From the NCBI GenBank assembly GCA_004154925.1, contig QJNS01000712.1, positions 25,802 to 89,801 of the forward strand: a stretch of DNA of 64,000 nt, given 5' to 3'. Under the pieces are notes generated by a model, which saw nothing but the letters and a program-made list of their open reading frames with translations, did not search any database and was not told where the DNA came from. The translations under genes were made by a program, and so were the position numbers. Positions 11,029 through 22,036 of the stretch are shown piece after piece. How positions within the stretch are numbered: position 1 is the stretch's first letter; every line of letters starts with the position of its first letter. This DNA is from Monosporascus cannonballus (lineage: Eukaryota > Ascomycota > Sordariomycetes > Xylariales).

Positions 11029-13412
11029 TAATTATTTCCTCTTTTTAAGTTATTAATCCCTAATAATATTATTATTAATTTAATATAACGTATTTCGTAA
11101 ATCTGATTACGTATAATTGCTGATAATTTACCGTTATATTATATTATAAATAATTACCATAATAATTAATACGTACCATATTACGTCATTAATTATGTTC
11201 CGCTTAATTGTTTATTTTAATCTATTTTTAATCCTATTTTATTTACCTTTTTTTCCCTTTTACGCCTATATTTCCATTCCTTTTACGTATGCGTTCCGTT
11301 TGGTTTTCCGTTTTTCTTTATTTTTATTTCGTCTTTTCCAACTATATTACGTATTATTTCCGTTTACCATATCTTTTTTTCGTAAAAAATTCCAAAAAAA
11401 ATAATATTTTAATATTAAAAAGGATTAAAATTTTTTCGAATACCATTTTTTGGATACTAATAATAAAATAAATATTAATCGTATTACGGGCGGTAATAAA
11501 CCGTATTATATTTACGTAACATAACGTTATTTTAATTACCGCACAATTTATATTTAGGTTTCGGGCGCCTTAAATTATATCGTAATTAATTATTATTATA
11601 AAGCTTTTTACGTAATAAATAATTATTTTTAATATTATTAATATCGTTATTTAATTTTTCGTTTAAATTCTAATCGTCTTTAAAAATGCTGCCTAAACGG
11701 TTTTTTAATTTGGTATCGATAATTAGGAATTAATCGACGAATTCAAAAAAAACTTATGTTATAAATACCTAATACGAACATTCCGACGTAATTGCGGTCG
11801 GTCGTCGACTCGACGTTTTTCGCGAGGCCGAATTCGCTTTTAACGTAATTATTATTAAGAAATATTATTTCCTTAATGTAACTAAGGTCGATTTCCGATC
11901 GTTCGTTATAACTGCGAAAATTTAATTTTAATGCCGTTTTATAAATTTATAAATTTAAATCCTTTTTATAAATATTACGGTCCTTTTCTTATTATTCCGT
12001 AATTAATTACCGATTAAGTATAATTTTAAAATACCCTTATAAATAAAGCGATTTTCGAAAGCCGTTATACCGTTACGTTTCTCGCTTACGAACATTTTCT
12101 GCCCGTTTTTCAATATTTTAACAAAATTTTAATACTTATTAATAATTATAATTAAAAAACGGCTTTACTTGGCAAAACTATTATTAAACTTAAATATATT
12201 AAGCATTTTAAAAATAGCGCCTTATTTCCGATTAATAATAAATTATATTTCAATTATTTAGGCCTTGCTTTTCGTAAAAAATAAAACACTTTTAAATTCC
12301 TTCCGGATTATACGCCTAATAAATTTAATAAATGTATTTACCTTTTGCCATTATATATTTTCCGATCACTTTCCGATATTTCTATATTAATTTCCTTAAA
12401 ACGCCTATCCAAAGCTAATTAACGTAAAACTTAATGATTAAGCGCGAAATTATATTTTCGAAATAAAAATTTAATTCTTTTTACGTTATTTGTAAATTTT
12501 CAATCAATATACAATAAAATAATTACTTATTAAAAGCTTAAAAATAATTATATAATTAAGTAATACTTTAATATTAATATTTTAATTTTGCTTAAAATTA
12601 TTTTTTATAATTTTTGTAATTATTAAGCAATTAATTTGTAATCGGATTATTATTACCTTACGGTTTTTAAATCGTTTTATTTTTTATATACGTATTTAAT
12701 TTTCTTTTTATAACATTATAATATCTTAAACGTATATTCGAAATACTTTTAAAGCTTTTACGTATTATATTCGGCGAGTCAGCCTTTTTATTTAATCAGA
12801 TATTCGCGTTATTTCCGGTTATTTCGATAATGGACGATATTTTTTATTACTTATTTTTCCTGTTTTTTTGTCAAATCCGGCAACGCCATCTAAATATCGC
12901 CCGGTTTTCGGTTATATTACGGCTTTAATAAAAATATTAAAAATATATTATATATCTGTTAATATTTAATAAAAAGGATTATTTTATACGTTTAGAAAAT
13001 TTTTTATTCCTTAATTATAACGCGGATATAAATAAATATAAATTTTTTATTTTTAAATTTAATATTTTTAATCGATAAATTTACTTAATGCCTTAATTAA
13101 AATTCTATAGGTGTATAGCATTAATTATAATATTTTTTGGGCTACCGCTTTTTTTTAATATTTATATATTATTCGACGAATAGCCATTATTTTTTCGAAA
13201 CGTTTTTTAATTTCTTATATCTATTTTGTTAAATTTTTATATAAGGTATTTTATTATCTTTAAATAATACTTATATAACGTTTTAAACGAAAAACGGCCG
13301 GTAAACGCATTCCGTATATTATTATATACAAATTTTACATTTCGTAATAACTTTATTTAATTATTTTAATATTTATTAACGTAATTACGGAAATAATATT
13401 TTAAGATTTAAT

Positions 13413-13737
13413 AAGTACATTCCGTTTACTTATTAATTTACGCATAATAAGCGGTTAATATTCGCCGCTTTATTTTTCGTTTTTTATAAAACTTTACTTA
13501 AAATTAATTCATTAATAATTTATTTTGATCGTTAACAATTCCGACTGGCGTACCGAATTTGTATTTAATTTCGTCGTAAAATAATTAGGTTAATTTGGTT
13601 ACGGTTAAGGTTTTAACCGTAAAAATAAATAATTTTAATTTTGTAAAACGGTCGACGATCACTAGAATTACGTCGTATTTTAATCTATTTAAACTTAGAC
13701 TTTTGAGAAATCCCGTAATAAAATTTAACAAAATTTC
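13413..13737 (-). pseudogene. Ty3/gypsy integrase core relic
   Basis: Read on the minus strand, NFITGF is followed after a short spacer by YDVILVIVDRFTK, then FGTPVGIVNDQN, and finally a stop-ridden counterpart of the conserved TAYHPQTDGQTER segment. The differences from that consensus are those expected from RIP: His to Tyr, Gln to stop (twice), Thr to Ile, Asp to Asn, Gly to Lys and Arg to Cys. The first catalytic Asp of the D,D-35-E triad is Asn (codon 13723-13725). The fragment cannot encode an active integrase. Confidence 0.85.
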
Positions 13738-15239
13738 TTAAAAAGGTTATTTAAATAACGGCAAAAATTATAGTTATTTATATGGTTTATAGCATAATTT
13801 CATTATGCTTTAATAATTCGGATATTACTTAATATATTTTCGCGTATTATTTACTATATTTTCTTAATACAATTTTTTAATTATTAAAATTAACGTACGA
13901 ATATATCTCATATATTTTATTTTTAAATTATTATAATATAAATTAATTAATTTCTTTTATAAAACGCTTTATAATAAAACTACGAATTTATTCCGATAAT
14001 ATAAAATCCTATTTAAATTTAAAAAAATATTTATTCCGGCTTAACGTTTAATTATCCGTATTAATTTTATAATATTTAAATCCTTAATTTGCAACTTTCG
14101 AACCTGATCGTAAAATTATTAGAAGATTTTTAGTTAAAATGTTATTTCGTCTTTAAATAATTTTTTTATTAAAGGACGTAAAACGTATTAATTATAAATA
14201 ATAACCTTAATATTATTTTTTTTAAAAAATTTTTCGGAATCCGATCGTAATACGATTATAATTTGCGATTATTATTATTTAATTATTAATCGTATTATTA
14301 TCGCTATTTATATTTATATTATTATTTATAAACGATAAATTTAACAAATATACGATTTTTTATTTTTCTTTTTTTTCGAAAACTTCTTAGAATTATATAA
14401 CAAAAGTTTTCCGTTTTTTTACGCAAATAATAATTACTTAAGTTTTCGCTATTTAAATTTATTTGAGAATTTTGCAGCAAACGAATTTTGCGCAATTTTT
14501 ATAAAGCTTTTTGTCTTTTTATAATATTTTAAATCGCGTTATATATTTATAACCGTTTTAATATATTTTCCGGCATATTATTCTTAAATTCGAATTTTTT
14601 AGATAACGTAAAAATTACGTTTTTATACGCGATTTCCCTTAATATATAATTCGAGCGTTTAAATAACCTATCCGCCGGGTTAGCGACGTCCGATTAATAT
14701 TAGATTTTAAAATTAAATTACGTAAGGCAATAAATTTATCGAGTTAATCTCCTTTTAAGGTTATGCGTTAACGCTTTTATTATATTCTTTAACGCTATAT
14801 AATCGGTAAGTATTAAGAAATTTTTCTCCGTACTCTTAAAGTATTACTGCTAATATTTTAAACTTTTTATAATCGCCAATAATTTTTATTATCTTATAAT
14901 TTATTGCGTTTTGATTGGACTAAATTTTCGTAATTAATATGCAATTAACCGTTAATATTTTCCGTATTTTTATAAAAATATCCCTAATATAACTTTTATC
15001 AAGGCGTTTAATTTAACCCTAGTACTTTTAATATTATCTTAATATCAAAAAATAATTACCGATTAAAAAATATTTTTTAAGCTTTAAAACGTTTTTTAAC
15101 CTTTTTGGATTATTTAAATTTTGTTACTTTACTTTTGCCCTACGTCCTTTTTAAGAAGTTAATAATAAGTTTAACAATACGCAAATAATAAACGATAAAT
15201 TTTGGATAAAAATTCGCAAATCTTAAAAATATTTAAATA

Positions 15240-15490
15240 TTATAAATTAACTTTAATTTTAATTACGTTTCGATAATATTAACTCGTCGGCGGTTTATTT
15301 TCAAACCGTCGGTATTAATTATAAATTCTAGAAATTTTATCCTTTTTTTTAAAAAAAATTCGCATTTAAACGTTTTGGCAAATAATTAATATTATAATAA
15401 CCGTTCGTAAACTAACTGGAAATATTTTATATATTTTTTTCGCTATCCGAATAAATAATTATATTATTTAAATATATTACGTATATATAA
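15240..15490 (-). pseudogene. Ty3/gypsy reverse transcriptase relic
   Basis: The minus strand reads YVIYLNNIIIYSDSEKN, the counterpart of the YLDD palm motif, followed by KTFKCEFFLKKRIKFLEF and NTDGLKINRRRVNIIE, which match the thumb-side K-CEF...FLG...S-EG-..P-K segment of gypsy polymerases. Both catalytic aspartates are Asn (codons 15463-15468), each explained by a G-to-A change. Stops interrupt the frame. Confidence 0.85.
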
Positions 15491-18001
15491 TTCATTAATC
15501 TAATTAATACATTATATATATAAGCTTAAAACGTAATTAACGCATTAATAAAATTAAGTACTATAATTATATATTTAAATTACTCGTATTATATTCGAAT
15601 TTTTTTTTACTAATTACTCTTTTTAATTTTAATACGGTAATAAATATTTTTAAAATTAATTTTCGAAAATATTTTAATTAACCTTAGGTAATTTATTATT
15701 TTTAAGATTAAAAATAAGAGGTATTAATTTTTTATCGTTACCCGATTTAACCCCTTATAATTAACGTATAATCGGAAATTACCGTCCTTTTTGGGCATAA
15801 ATAATATTAGTATTTTTACGTTCGTTTTCGGATATATTTTTCGAATATTTGTTTTTGAATTTCCGAAATAAGATAAATTAGGTTAAATAAAAGTGTTTTC
15901 CGTAAGATTAAGTTTATTATATATTTTGCCCTTAATAATTAAAGTATTTTTTTTCGTTGTTTTTTCGGAATATATTTGCCAGAAATTCTCTAAGTATATA
16001 AAAAAAAATTAATTATCCCTTATTCCTATTATTTCCCGAATTCTAAGATATTTAATTTTTCGGTTAAACTTATCAAATTAACGGTATAAATTTGCTTACC
16101 GAAAAATATAAGGTTTATATTTTCTTATTTATTAATCTTTTGTAATAATCCGTATAATTATTAATATACAATTATATCTAGCAAAATTCTTAATTTATAT
16201 ATTTCGAATTTAAATAATAAAAAATAAGCGTTTTTCGATTACGGCATATTATAAAATAAATTTATTTAAATTTTCGTTTATTTTTGGTATTATTTATTAT
16301 ATTAATAAAAATCTCGTAAGCCTTTTAATATTTAATATATACGCCGTTAATATTAATAAGGCTTAAATATTTACGAAAATTAATTAAAAATTAAATTTCC
16401 TTATTAATCTTTTATTTATAGTATTTACTTATATTCCGGTATTTATATTTACTTATATTATTAGATTCTCCGTATTTCTTTTAAAAAATACCCTTTTTCT
16501 AAAAAGCGATTTTATTCTAACCGTTTTACAATTATTAACCGAAATAAACTAAATGTATACGTTTATTCCGGCTTCTTTTTTAAGTTCATATTTAAAGATT
16601 AATCTAATTTATCGTTATATATTATAACGTTCTATACGGCTTTCGGAAATCGGTTTCCGTATAACCGGGATAATAAGGTTTTCGTATTCGTTTTTAATTT
16701 ACAATTTATATTTTTATAACTTAACTTTTTATAATTATAATATTTAAATAAACTATTATAAAATTGAAGATATTAAATTATATAAACTTATTTTAATCGG
16801 AATTAAATCGGCGATTATTTACCTTTCTAATATAAAAACGCCCGTAATTCTTATTATTTTTACGCGGCGCTTTTAATTTGCTTTAAAAACTTTTTCCTAA
16901 AAACGTTAAAATAAAATTATTTATCTTTATTAATACTTTTAACGGAAAATAATCGGTTTTCTTTCGCCTTTTTTTAAACGTCCTAATAATATTTTATCTT
17001 ATTTACCACGTTATTAAATTGTTTTAATTTAACGTTTTTTTGTAACAAAATACTTTATAATTCTAATATTAATTTATAAAAATACTTAAAAATAAAACGT
17101 TTATTATCCCGATCGTTTTCCGGGCTAAAAACGTCCGTAAACAGTATGTTATAAATTAAAAGCCTTTATTTAACGTAAAAATCTAACGGCGATTAATTAA
17201 ATCGTTATCATAATTCTATAAATTATTCCTTATATTTCCTATTAATAACATTAAGATTTACGTAACTTTTTTAATAAAAATCCATAAATTTTTATTTTTT
17301 ATTTTTTTTCGTAATAAAAATAATTAAACGTAATACAGTATAATCGTTACGTATTTGTAATAAAAATATCTATATAGCTCATAACCCATTAAATATAAAT
17401 AAAGATATTTCGCCTTAGCCTTTCGGCGTAAATTTCCGTAATAACTTTTATATAATTTTCTTTTTTTTTAATTAATGCGCGTTTAAAAAGCTTTAAATAA
17501 TTATAATACTGTATTTATTTATTACTCTTAAGTTTTTGCGATAATATTGCAATTAACTTATAAAACTTTATTTTTTTTAACTTATATTATTATTTATTAT
17601 TCAGTTAATTATTAAAATAATTCCGAATATTATTTGTTTTATTAACAAATAATTTCTAAATTCTGGTTATTATTAAAGGGTTTAATCTTTTTTTATTTTA
17701 AATTCCGAAATGCGCTTATTATATTACGTTCGTTTTCCAACCGTTTAATTAATAATTATCGGGATACGTTTTTATTATATATATAAGGGAATTCAAAATC
17801 CCGGAAACCATAGTTCTTTACCCGTTAAGATTCCGTTATAAGCTTTTTCGCCTATTTTCGTACCGTGATCGATCGTTCGCTAGTTGGGTTCCGATCGGCG
17901 GTCTTTTCGACTAGTAACCTAGGTTTGTTTTGCAATCGGCGAACTTGTTTTTGGTAATTATCGCATTACCCTTTATGGTAAATAGAAAAATTATAAGATA
18001 A

Positions 18002-18195
18002 TGGACAGCTATAAGCTCGGTAAGGTGATTTCCGACTAATCGTAAAGCAGATTCCAAAAAATAAATATATTAGGTTATTTCCATCTGGCGTTTCCTACTA
18101 GCTACCAGATAATAGATTTATACTAATAAGTAAATCGGTAGCTGATCGGTGGCTGGTCGGCTACTAGCCTTATCCTTATAAGGGCTGTATTTTCA
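18002..18195 (-). repeat. LTR (5' LTR in element orientation)
   Basis: 194 bp starting TGGACAGCT and ending TTTTCA on the plus strand, giving canonical TG...CA ends. Clearly richer in G and C than the neighbouring interior. Confidence 0.88.
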
Positions 18196-18919
18196 TATAT
18201 AATTTAAAATGAAATATTTTGGAACTTTAAACTTTTAAAATAAAATATCTAATTATAAAAAATTTTATTTTTTAATTTTAATAATTTTATTATATTAATT
18301 ATTTTACTTATTATTATTAGCTGCAATACTTATTTAATTTTGCTTTACATTTTATTGTTTTTGAATTATCAAAATAATAAATGTTCAATTAATAAAAAAA
18401 ATAAAAACTGAAACATATTTAGGTTTAATAAATTAATTAAATTCGATTATTATGTATATAAATTTATAATCAATTTAGATTTTAAATTTAATAATTTTAA
18501 TATATAAATAATTTAAATAATATAATTCAGCAAAGAAATAATAAAAAAATATTAATATAGTAAAATCTAGTAAAAATTCCAATTATTTAATATACTTTTT
18601 AAAAAAATTTTATAAAGTAAACTTTAGTTGAATTTTATAAAATTATATATATTTATTACTTTTATAAAATTAAATTATTTTTATAATTCAATTTTTTTCA
18701 ATTTTTGCATATGTTTAATTCATACTATATATTATAATGAATACCTTATAAACCAGAAATTTAATAATAGGAAAATGGAATTATATTAGTTAATTTTTTT
18801 ATTTTATATAGTATTAGTATTTTGTTAATTATCATGAGTAATATTTTAATATAAATCTGGTTTACTAAATATAATATAATATCTTTCTTATACGTATAAC
18901 CTTTATTTCGTCGTAAATA

Positions 18920-19013
18920 TTTTTGTTAATTTATTATTAAAATTTTTATATCGCGCGTTTTAGTGGAAATCCGTATTCATTGTTAGGGTAATTCATTATG
19001 TGGGGTTCCAGGT
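18920..19013 (-). repeat. Right terminal inverted repeat
   Basis: Reverse complement of the left repeat, ending in CCAGGT before a TA dinucleotide. Identity to the left copy is about 90% by eye. Confidence 0.85.
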
Positions 19014-19015
19014 TA

Positions 19016-19464
19016 GTCGCCGCGAGTGGAAGTCTTTATAAAAACGGACACCCTGGGAGTTTGCGGGCATCGCCGTATGTGCTTCTCGTCTAACCTCTGC
19101 CGTACTGCCTACGTTCGGCAACCAACGTTGCATCAGGTGAGAACTAGTGCTTAACCGAGTTACCACTTGATCCACGGCAGAATCATAAACGGAAATTCTC
19201 CGAGACGTTTGTGGTAACACGCTTGAATGCATCCAACCCGCATATCAACTCGCTCACTGCCCAGACGAGACGCAGAGTACCAGGCTGCTGTTCAAAGATC
19301 TCACTCAACCCCGGGTGTGATGTAACCCCCGGGCAATATCGGTAGCCAATCAAAGTTAGTTGACAGTCGGCGATTACGGGTAACGAAAGGAGCAGAAGTG
19401 ACATTTCCGTCACACGCAGGAAGCGTTTATATCTCGTGGGCAGACACTGCAGGCTTCTTTACCC
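19016..19464. other. Decarboxylase promoter region
   Basis: About 450 bp of normal-GC sequence between the outer edge of the transposon block and the decarboxylase start codon. No other gene is seen, so the promoter lies close to the repeat boundary. Confidence 0.4.
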
Positions 19465-21142
19465 ATGGAGAACGGCTCCGAAGACGGATTCCTGGAGCGC
19501 GCATACAGCCGCATCCGCCAGGCAGCGTCTGTATCGGCCACCAGCCCAGCACGGATACTGCCGCGCCCGGAGGCCATATCGGCGGCTCGGGCATCACTGC
19601 CCGATCCAAACGACCCCGACTATCTGAAGGGCCGCGGGGGGGAAGCGACACTAGATCATGTGCTGCAGACCCTCGCGCCGGCCTTCAACGGCCAGAACCT
19701 CAGCGGGCGGTACTGGGGCTTCGTGACGGGCTCCACGCTCCCGATCGCTGAAATGGCGGACAACGTCGTCAGCGCCTACGACCAGAACGTCCATGTGCAC
19801 CTGCCCGAGCAGAGCATCTCCACGGAGGTCGAGGACGCGGCGCTCAGTATGCTACTCCGCCTCCTCCACCTCGGCGGCCCTTCAGCGTGGGAGGGCCGCA
19901 CGTTCACCACGGGCGCGACAGCGAGCAACATCCTCGGCCTGGCGTGCGGCCGCGAGGCGGTGCTGAGTGCTCGTCTGCCGCCGGGCTCCGAGTCCGTCGG
20001 CGAGCTGGGCCTGCTGCGGGCTTGCGCGCTGGCGCACGTCGAGGAGATACAGGTCTTGACCAGCATGGGACACAGCTCGATTTCCAAAGCAGCATCCATA
20101 GTGGGGCTGGGTAGGGCTTCGGTCAAGGATTTGCCGTACAGTGATGAAGAGCCGTGGCGTCTGGATCTCGATGCTGTGGAAGGGGAGTTGCGGCGGGGCC
20201 GCGTCGCTAACATTATTTCTGTTAGTGCCGGAGAGGTCAACACAGGCCGATTCGCCACTGCGGGTTTTGAAGAGATGAAGAGGTTGAGGGAATTAGCGGA
20301 TCGGTACGGGGCATGGATCCATGTTGATGGAGGTTCGTTCTGCGACATCGCCATGACGGTTCGGCAAGTCGCTAATGTTACGCTGCTAGCTTTCGGGTTC
20401 TTCGCTCGAATTCTACCGGAAATAAGCGAGTTCGCACGACTCCGGAGTATGACGACCGGCCTGGAGCTCGCCGACAGTATCACCCTCGACGGGCACAAGT
20501 CACTCAACGTCGTATATATTTCACAATCTGATCTCCCCCCCTCTCTCTGTGGTAGCTAGTGTAACACCGACTAACATCAACAACACAATCCAGCCCTACG
20601 ACAGTGGCGTCTTCTTCACCCGCAAGGCGTCCTCCCTGACGAGCGTCTGCAAGAACCCCAACGCAGCATACCTTTCCGGCGGTGCCTCCTGCGAAATCCA
20701 AAATCCCTCGAATGTCGGCCTCGAGAACTCGCGGCGGTTCCGCGCGCTGCCCGTCTACGCGGCGCTCGTGAGCGAGGGCCGGGACGGGTTGGCGGCGATG
20801 GTGGCGCGTATGGTGCGGCTGGCGCGGGCCATCGCGCGCGTCGTCCGGGACTCGGAGCACTACGCTCTGCTGGCCGGCGGCGACCACGGCGAAGAGGAGA
20901 TCGAGCTCGAAGATGTCAGTGTGGTCGTGCTGTTCCGCGCCAAGGACGACGATCTCAACGAGGTGCTCGTCGACCGGATCCAGCGTACCGGCGAGTGGTA
21001 CGCCAGCGGCACGAAGTGGAAAGGCCAGACGGCGTGTCGCATTGCCGTGGCTAGCTGGAGGGCGGACGTCGAGGAGGATGCGCGGCTCGTGGAGCGCGGC
21101 TTGGCTGCTATTGCGGCGGAACACTTTGCTAGTGCTGGGTAG
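19465..21142 (+). CDS. Group II PLP-dependent amino-acid decarboxylase
   Basis: Three exons: 19465-20332, 20390-20511, 20594-21142; 512 residues. The fold-type I decarboxylase signature is complete: a TTGATASNILGL phosphate-binding region, HVDGA with Asp288 placed to pair with the cofactor pyridine nitrogen, and DGHK with Lys326 as the Schiff-base lysine. The typical LNVPY segment is rebuilt across intron 2. The family includes aromatic L-amino-acid, tyrosine, histidine and glutamate decarboxylases; substrate cannot be assigned from sequence. It is nearest to the cytosolic fungal paralogues annotated simply as pyridoxal-dependent decarboxylase. Intron 1 (57 bp) is a multiple of three without stop, but its removal restores the conserved HVDGAFG, so splicing is favoured. 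The start has a good context (ACCCATGG). The 3' half is very GC-rich although the gene begins 450 bp from the AT-rich block. Confidence 0.88.
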
Positions 21143-21655
21143 TAGCACATCTATCGACATGATAAGAGATGCGACTGCTGAAGGTTGAATGTGTTATTGT
21201 CGTTATCGTGTATTGCTGGGGGTTATACGTTTGGATATAGATATGTATTTTCATATAAAAGCAAAAAATAAGCTTTGTAGAGTTACTAGGGACTTGCTCA
21301 ATATCATTGGAGGGTACACTCTCCACCAGTCTTGCTCCTTACTCTCTCTACTGCCAAAGTAGATGCCGTTTTTATGCTGAAGCCTCAACGGCCACATTGG
21401 TCCGGGCCCGATCCTTCGCGCCTGACAGCCATAGCGGATGAGCCAAAGAACTCTCCCGGTCCTAGAGGCAGCTGACCACATCTTTCTTTCACCACTCCGT
21501 CGGTCGGGACAGGACGGCAGGCCACCGTCTCTTCTCATACATCATCATCATCTCTCTCAGCTCAGCTCGACCAGACCTATTAATACACCCATCCGTCGAA
21601 ATCTCCGCCCTCATCCCCGGCTCACTCACGACCCATCACAGCCCAAGCGTCCAAA
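21143..21655. other. Convergent intergenic region
   Basis: 3' flanks of the decarboxylase gene and the UPF0390 gene. No gene seen; short ATC/CTCAG repeats at about 21540-21570. Confidence 0.35.
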
Positions 21656-22036
21656 TCATAACCCACAACAACGAAAATCGATAAACCCCTCCTCGCCGCC
21701 ACCTCCCCCAAACTTCCGACTCCCGCCCTTGCTCCCGCCCTTGCTCCCGCCCTTGCTCCCGCCCTTGCTCCCGCCCTTCTCGCCGTCCCCCTTCTTCCCC
21801 TTGCGCCCGGCGCCGATGAGCTCGAGGTGGCCGGCGCGCTCGCCGAGCAGCTTCTCCGTCTTGGCCGTGAGGCCGGCGGCGTACCTGCGCTGCAGCTTGT
21901 CGGCGGCGCTGGCCTTGCGGGGCTTGGCGACGCGCGCGCCCTTCTTCGTCTTCTGCTTCTGCTTCTGCTGCTGCTGCTGCTGCGGCTTGTTGGCGCCCGA
22001 CGACGACGACGATTTCTTGATCGCGCCTTGTGCCAT
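21656..22036 (-). CDS. UPF0390 / DUF2462 small basic protein
   Basis: Single exon, 126 residues. It begins MAQGAIKK and contains the family core ADKLQRRYAAGLTAKTEKLLGERAGHLELIGAGRK, which identifies the eukaryotic UPF0390 (DUF2462) family, related to animal Leydig cell tumour 10-kDa protein. These are small lysine-rich proteins, proposed to be nucleolar; no biochemical function is established. A polyglutamine run and a Ser run flank the N-terminal part. A 12-bp tandem repeat (21721-21779) encodes five GGSK units in the tail, which is longer than usual in the family. The last residues (FIDFRCCGL) look unlike the normal charged end, so the true 3' end may be altered or spliced. Confidence 0.82.
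   Translation of the reverse strand: MAQGAIKKSSSSSGANKPQQQQQQKQKQKTKKGARVAKPRKASAADKLQRRYAAGLTAKTEKLLGERAGHLELIGAGRKGKKGDGEKGGSKGGSKGGSKGGSKGGSRKFGGGGGEEGFIDFRCCGL
21721..21779 (-). repeat. 12-bp tandem repeat inside the UPF0390 gene
   Basis: About five perfect copies of a 12-base unit (CTCCCGCCCTTG on the plus strand). It keeps frame, so copy-number change would add or remove GGSK units without a frameshift. Confidence 0.9.

Larger units (their letters stand above)
10835..18195 (-). mobile_element. RIP-mutated Ty3/gypsy LTR retrotransposon
   Basis: Two direct repeats of exactly 194 bp (10835-11028 and 18002-18195) bound a 7361-bp element; the right copy has the canonical TG...CA ends. Relics on the minus strand fix the orientation and family: integrase-like sequence at about 13413-13735 and reverse-transcriptase sequence at about 15240-15485, in the order RT then integrase that defines Ty3/gypsy. 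Every reading frame is destroyed, with stops and missense changes matching C-to-T on both strands. No matching 5-bp target duplication is evident (AATAA on the left, TATAT on the right). Primer-binding site, gag and RNase H could not be recognised. The element lies wholly inside the inverted-repeat element, so it inserted second. Confidence 0.9.
10507..19013. mobile_element. Outer terminal-inverted-repeat element, RIP-degenerate, interrupted by an LTR element
   Basis: The AT-rich block is framed by near-perfect inverted repeats: 10507-10600 and 18920-19013 match as reverse complements with about 9 mismatches in 94 positions (counted by eye). A TA dinucleotide lies immediately outside each end (10505-10506 and 19014-19015), compatible with the target duplication of Tc1/mariner-type DNA transposons. 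Subtracting the nested LTR retrotransposon leaves about 1.15 kb (10507-10834 plus 18196-19013), small enough for a non-autonomous or decayed element. No transposase relic could be read in those arms, which are extremely AT-rich. The family is not recognised; the TA flank is only weak evidence for Tc1/mariner, since TA is frequent in this sequence. Confidence 0.8.

Noticed and set aside
11195..11471. Phe/Tyr-rich frames inside the AT-rich block
   Set aside because: Arise from AT-rich RIP-mutated DNA; no protein family content.
10507..19013. AT-rich block as a centromere or mitochondrial DNA insert
   Set aside because: TIRs, LTRs, and gypsy RT and integrase relics explain it fully.
6469..21142. 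A biosynthetic gene cluster linking the methyltransferase and the decarboxylase
   Set aside because: The two genes are 11.5 kb apart on either side of a transposon block, and no synthase, oxidase or transporter lies between or beside them.
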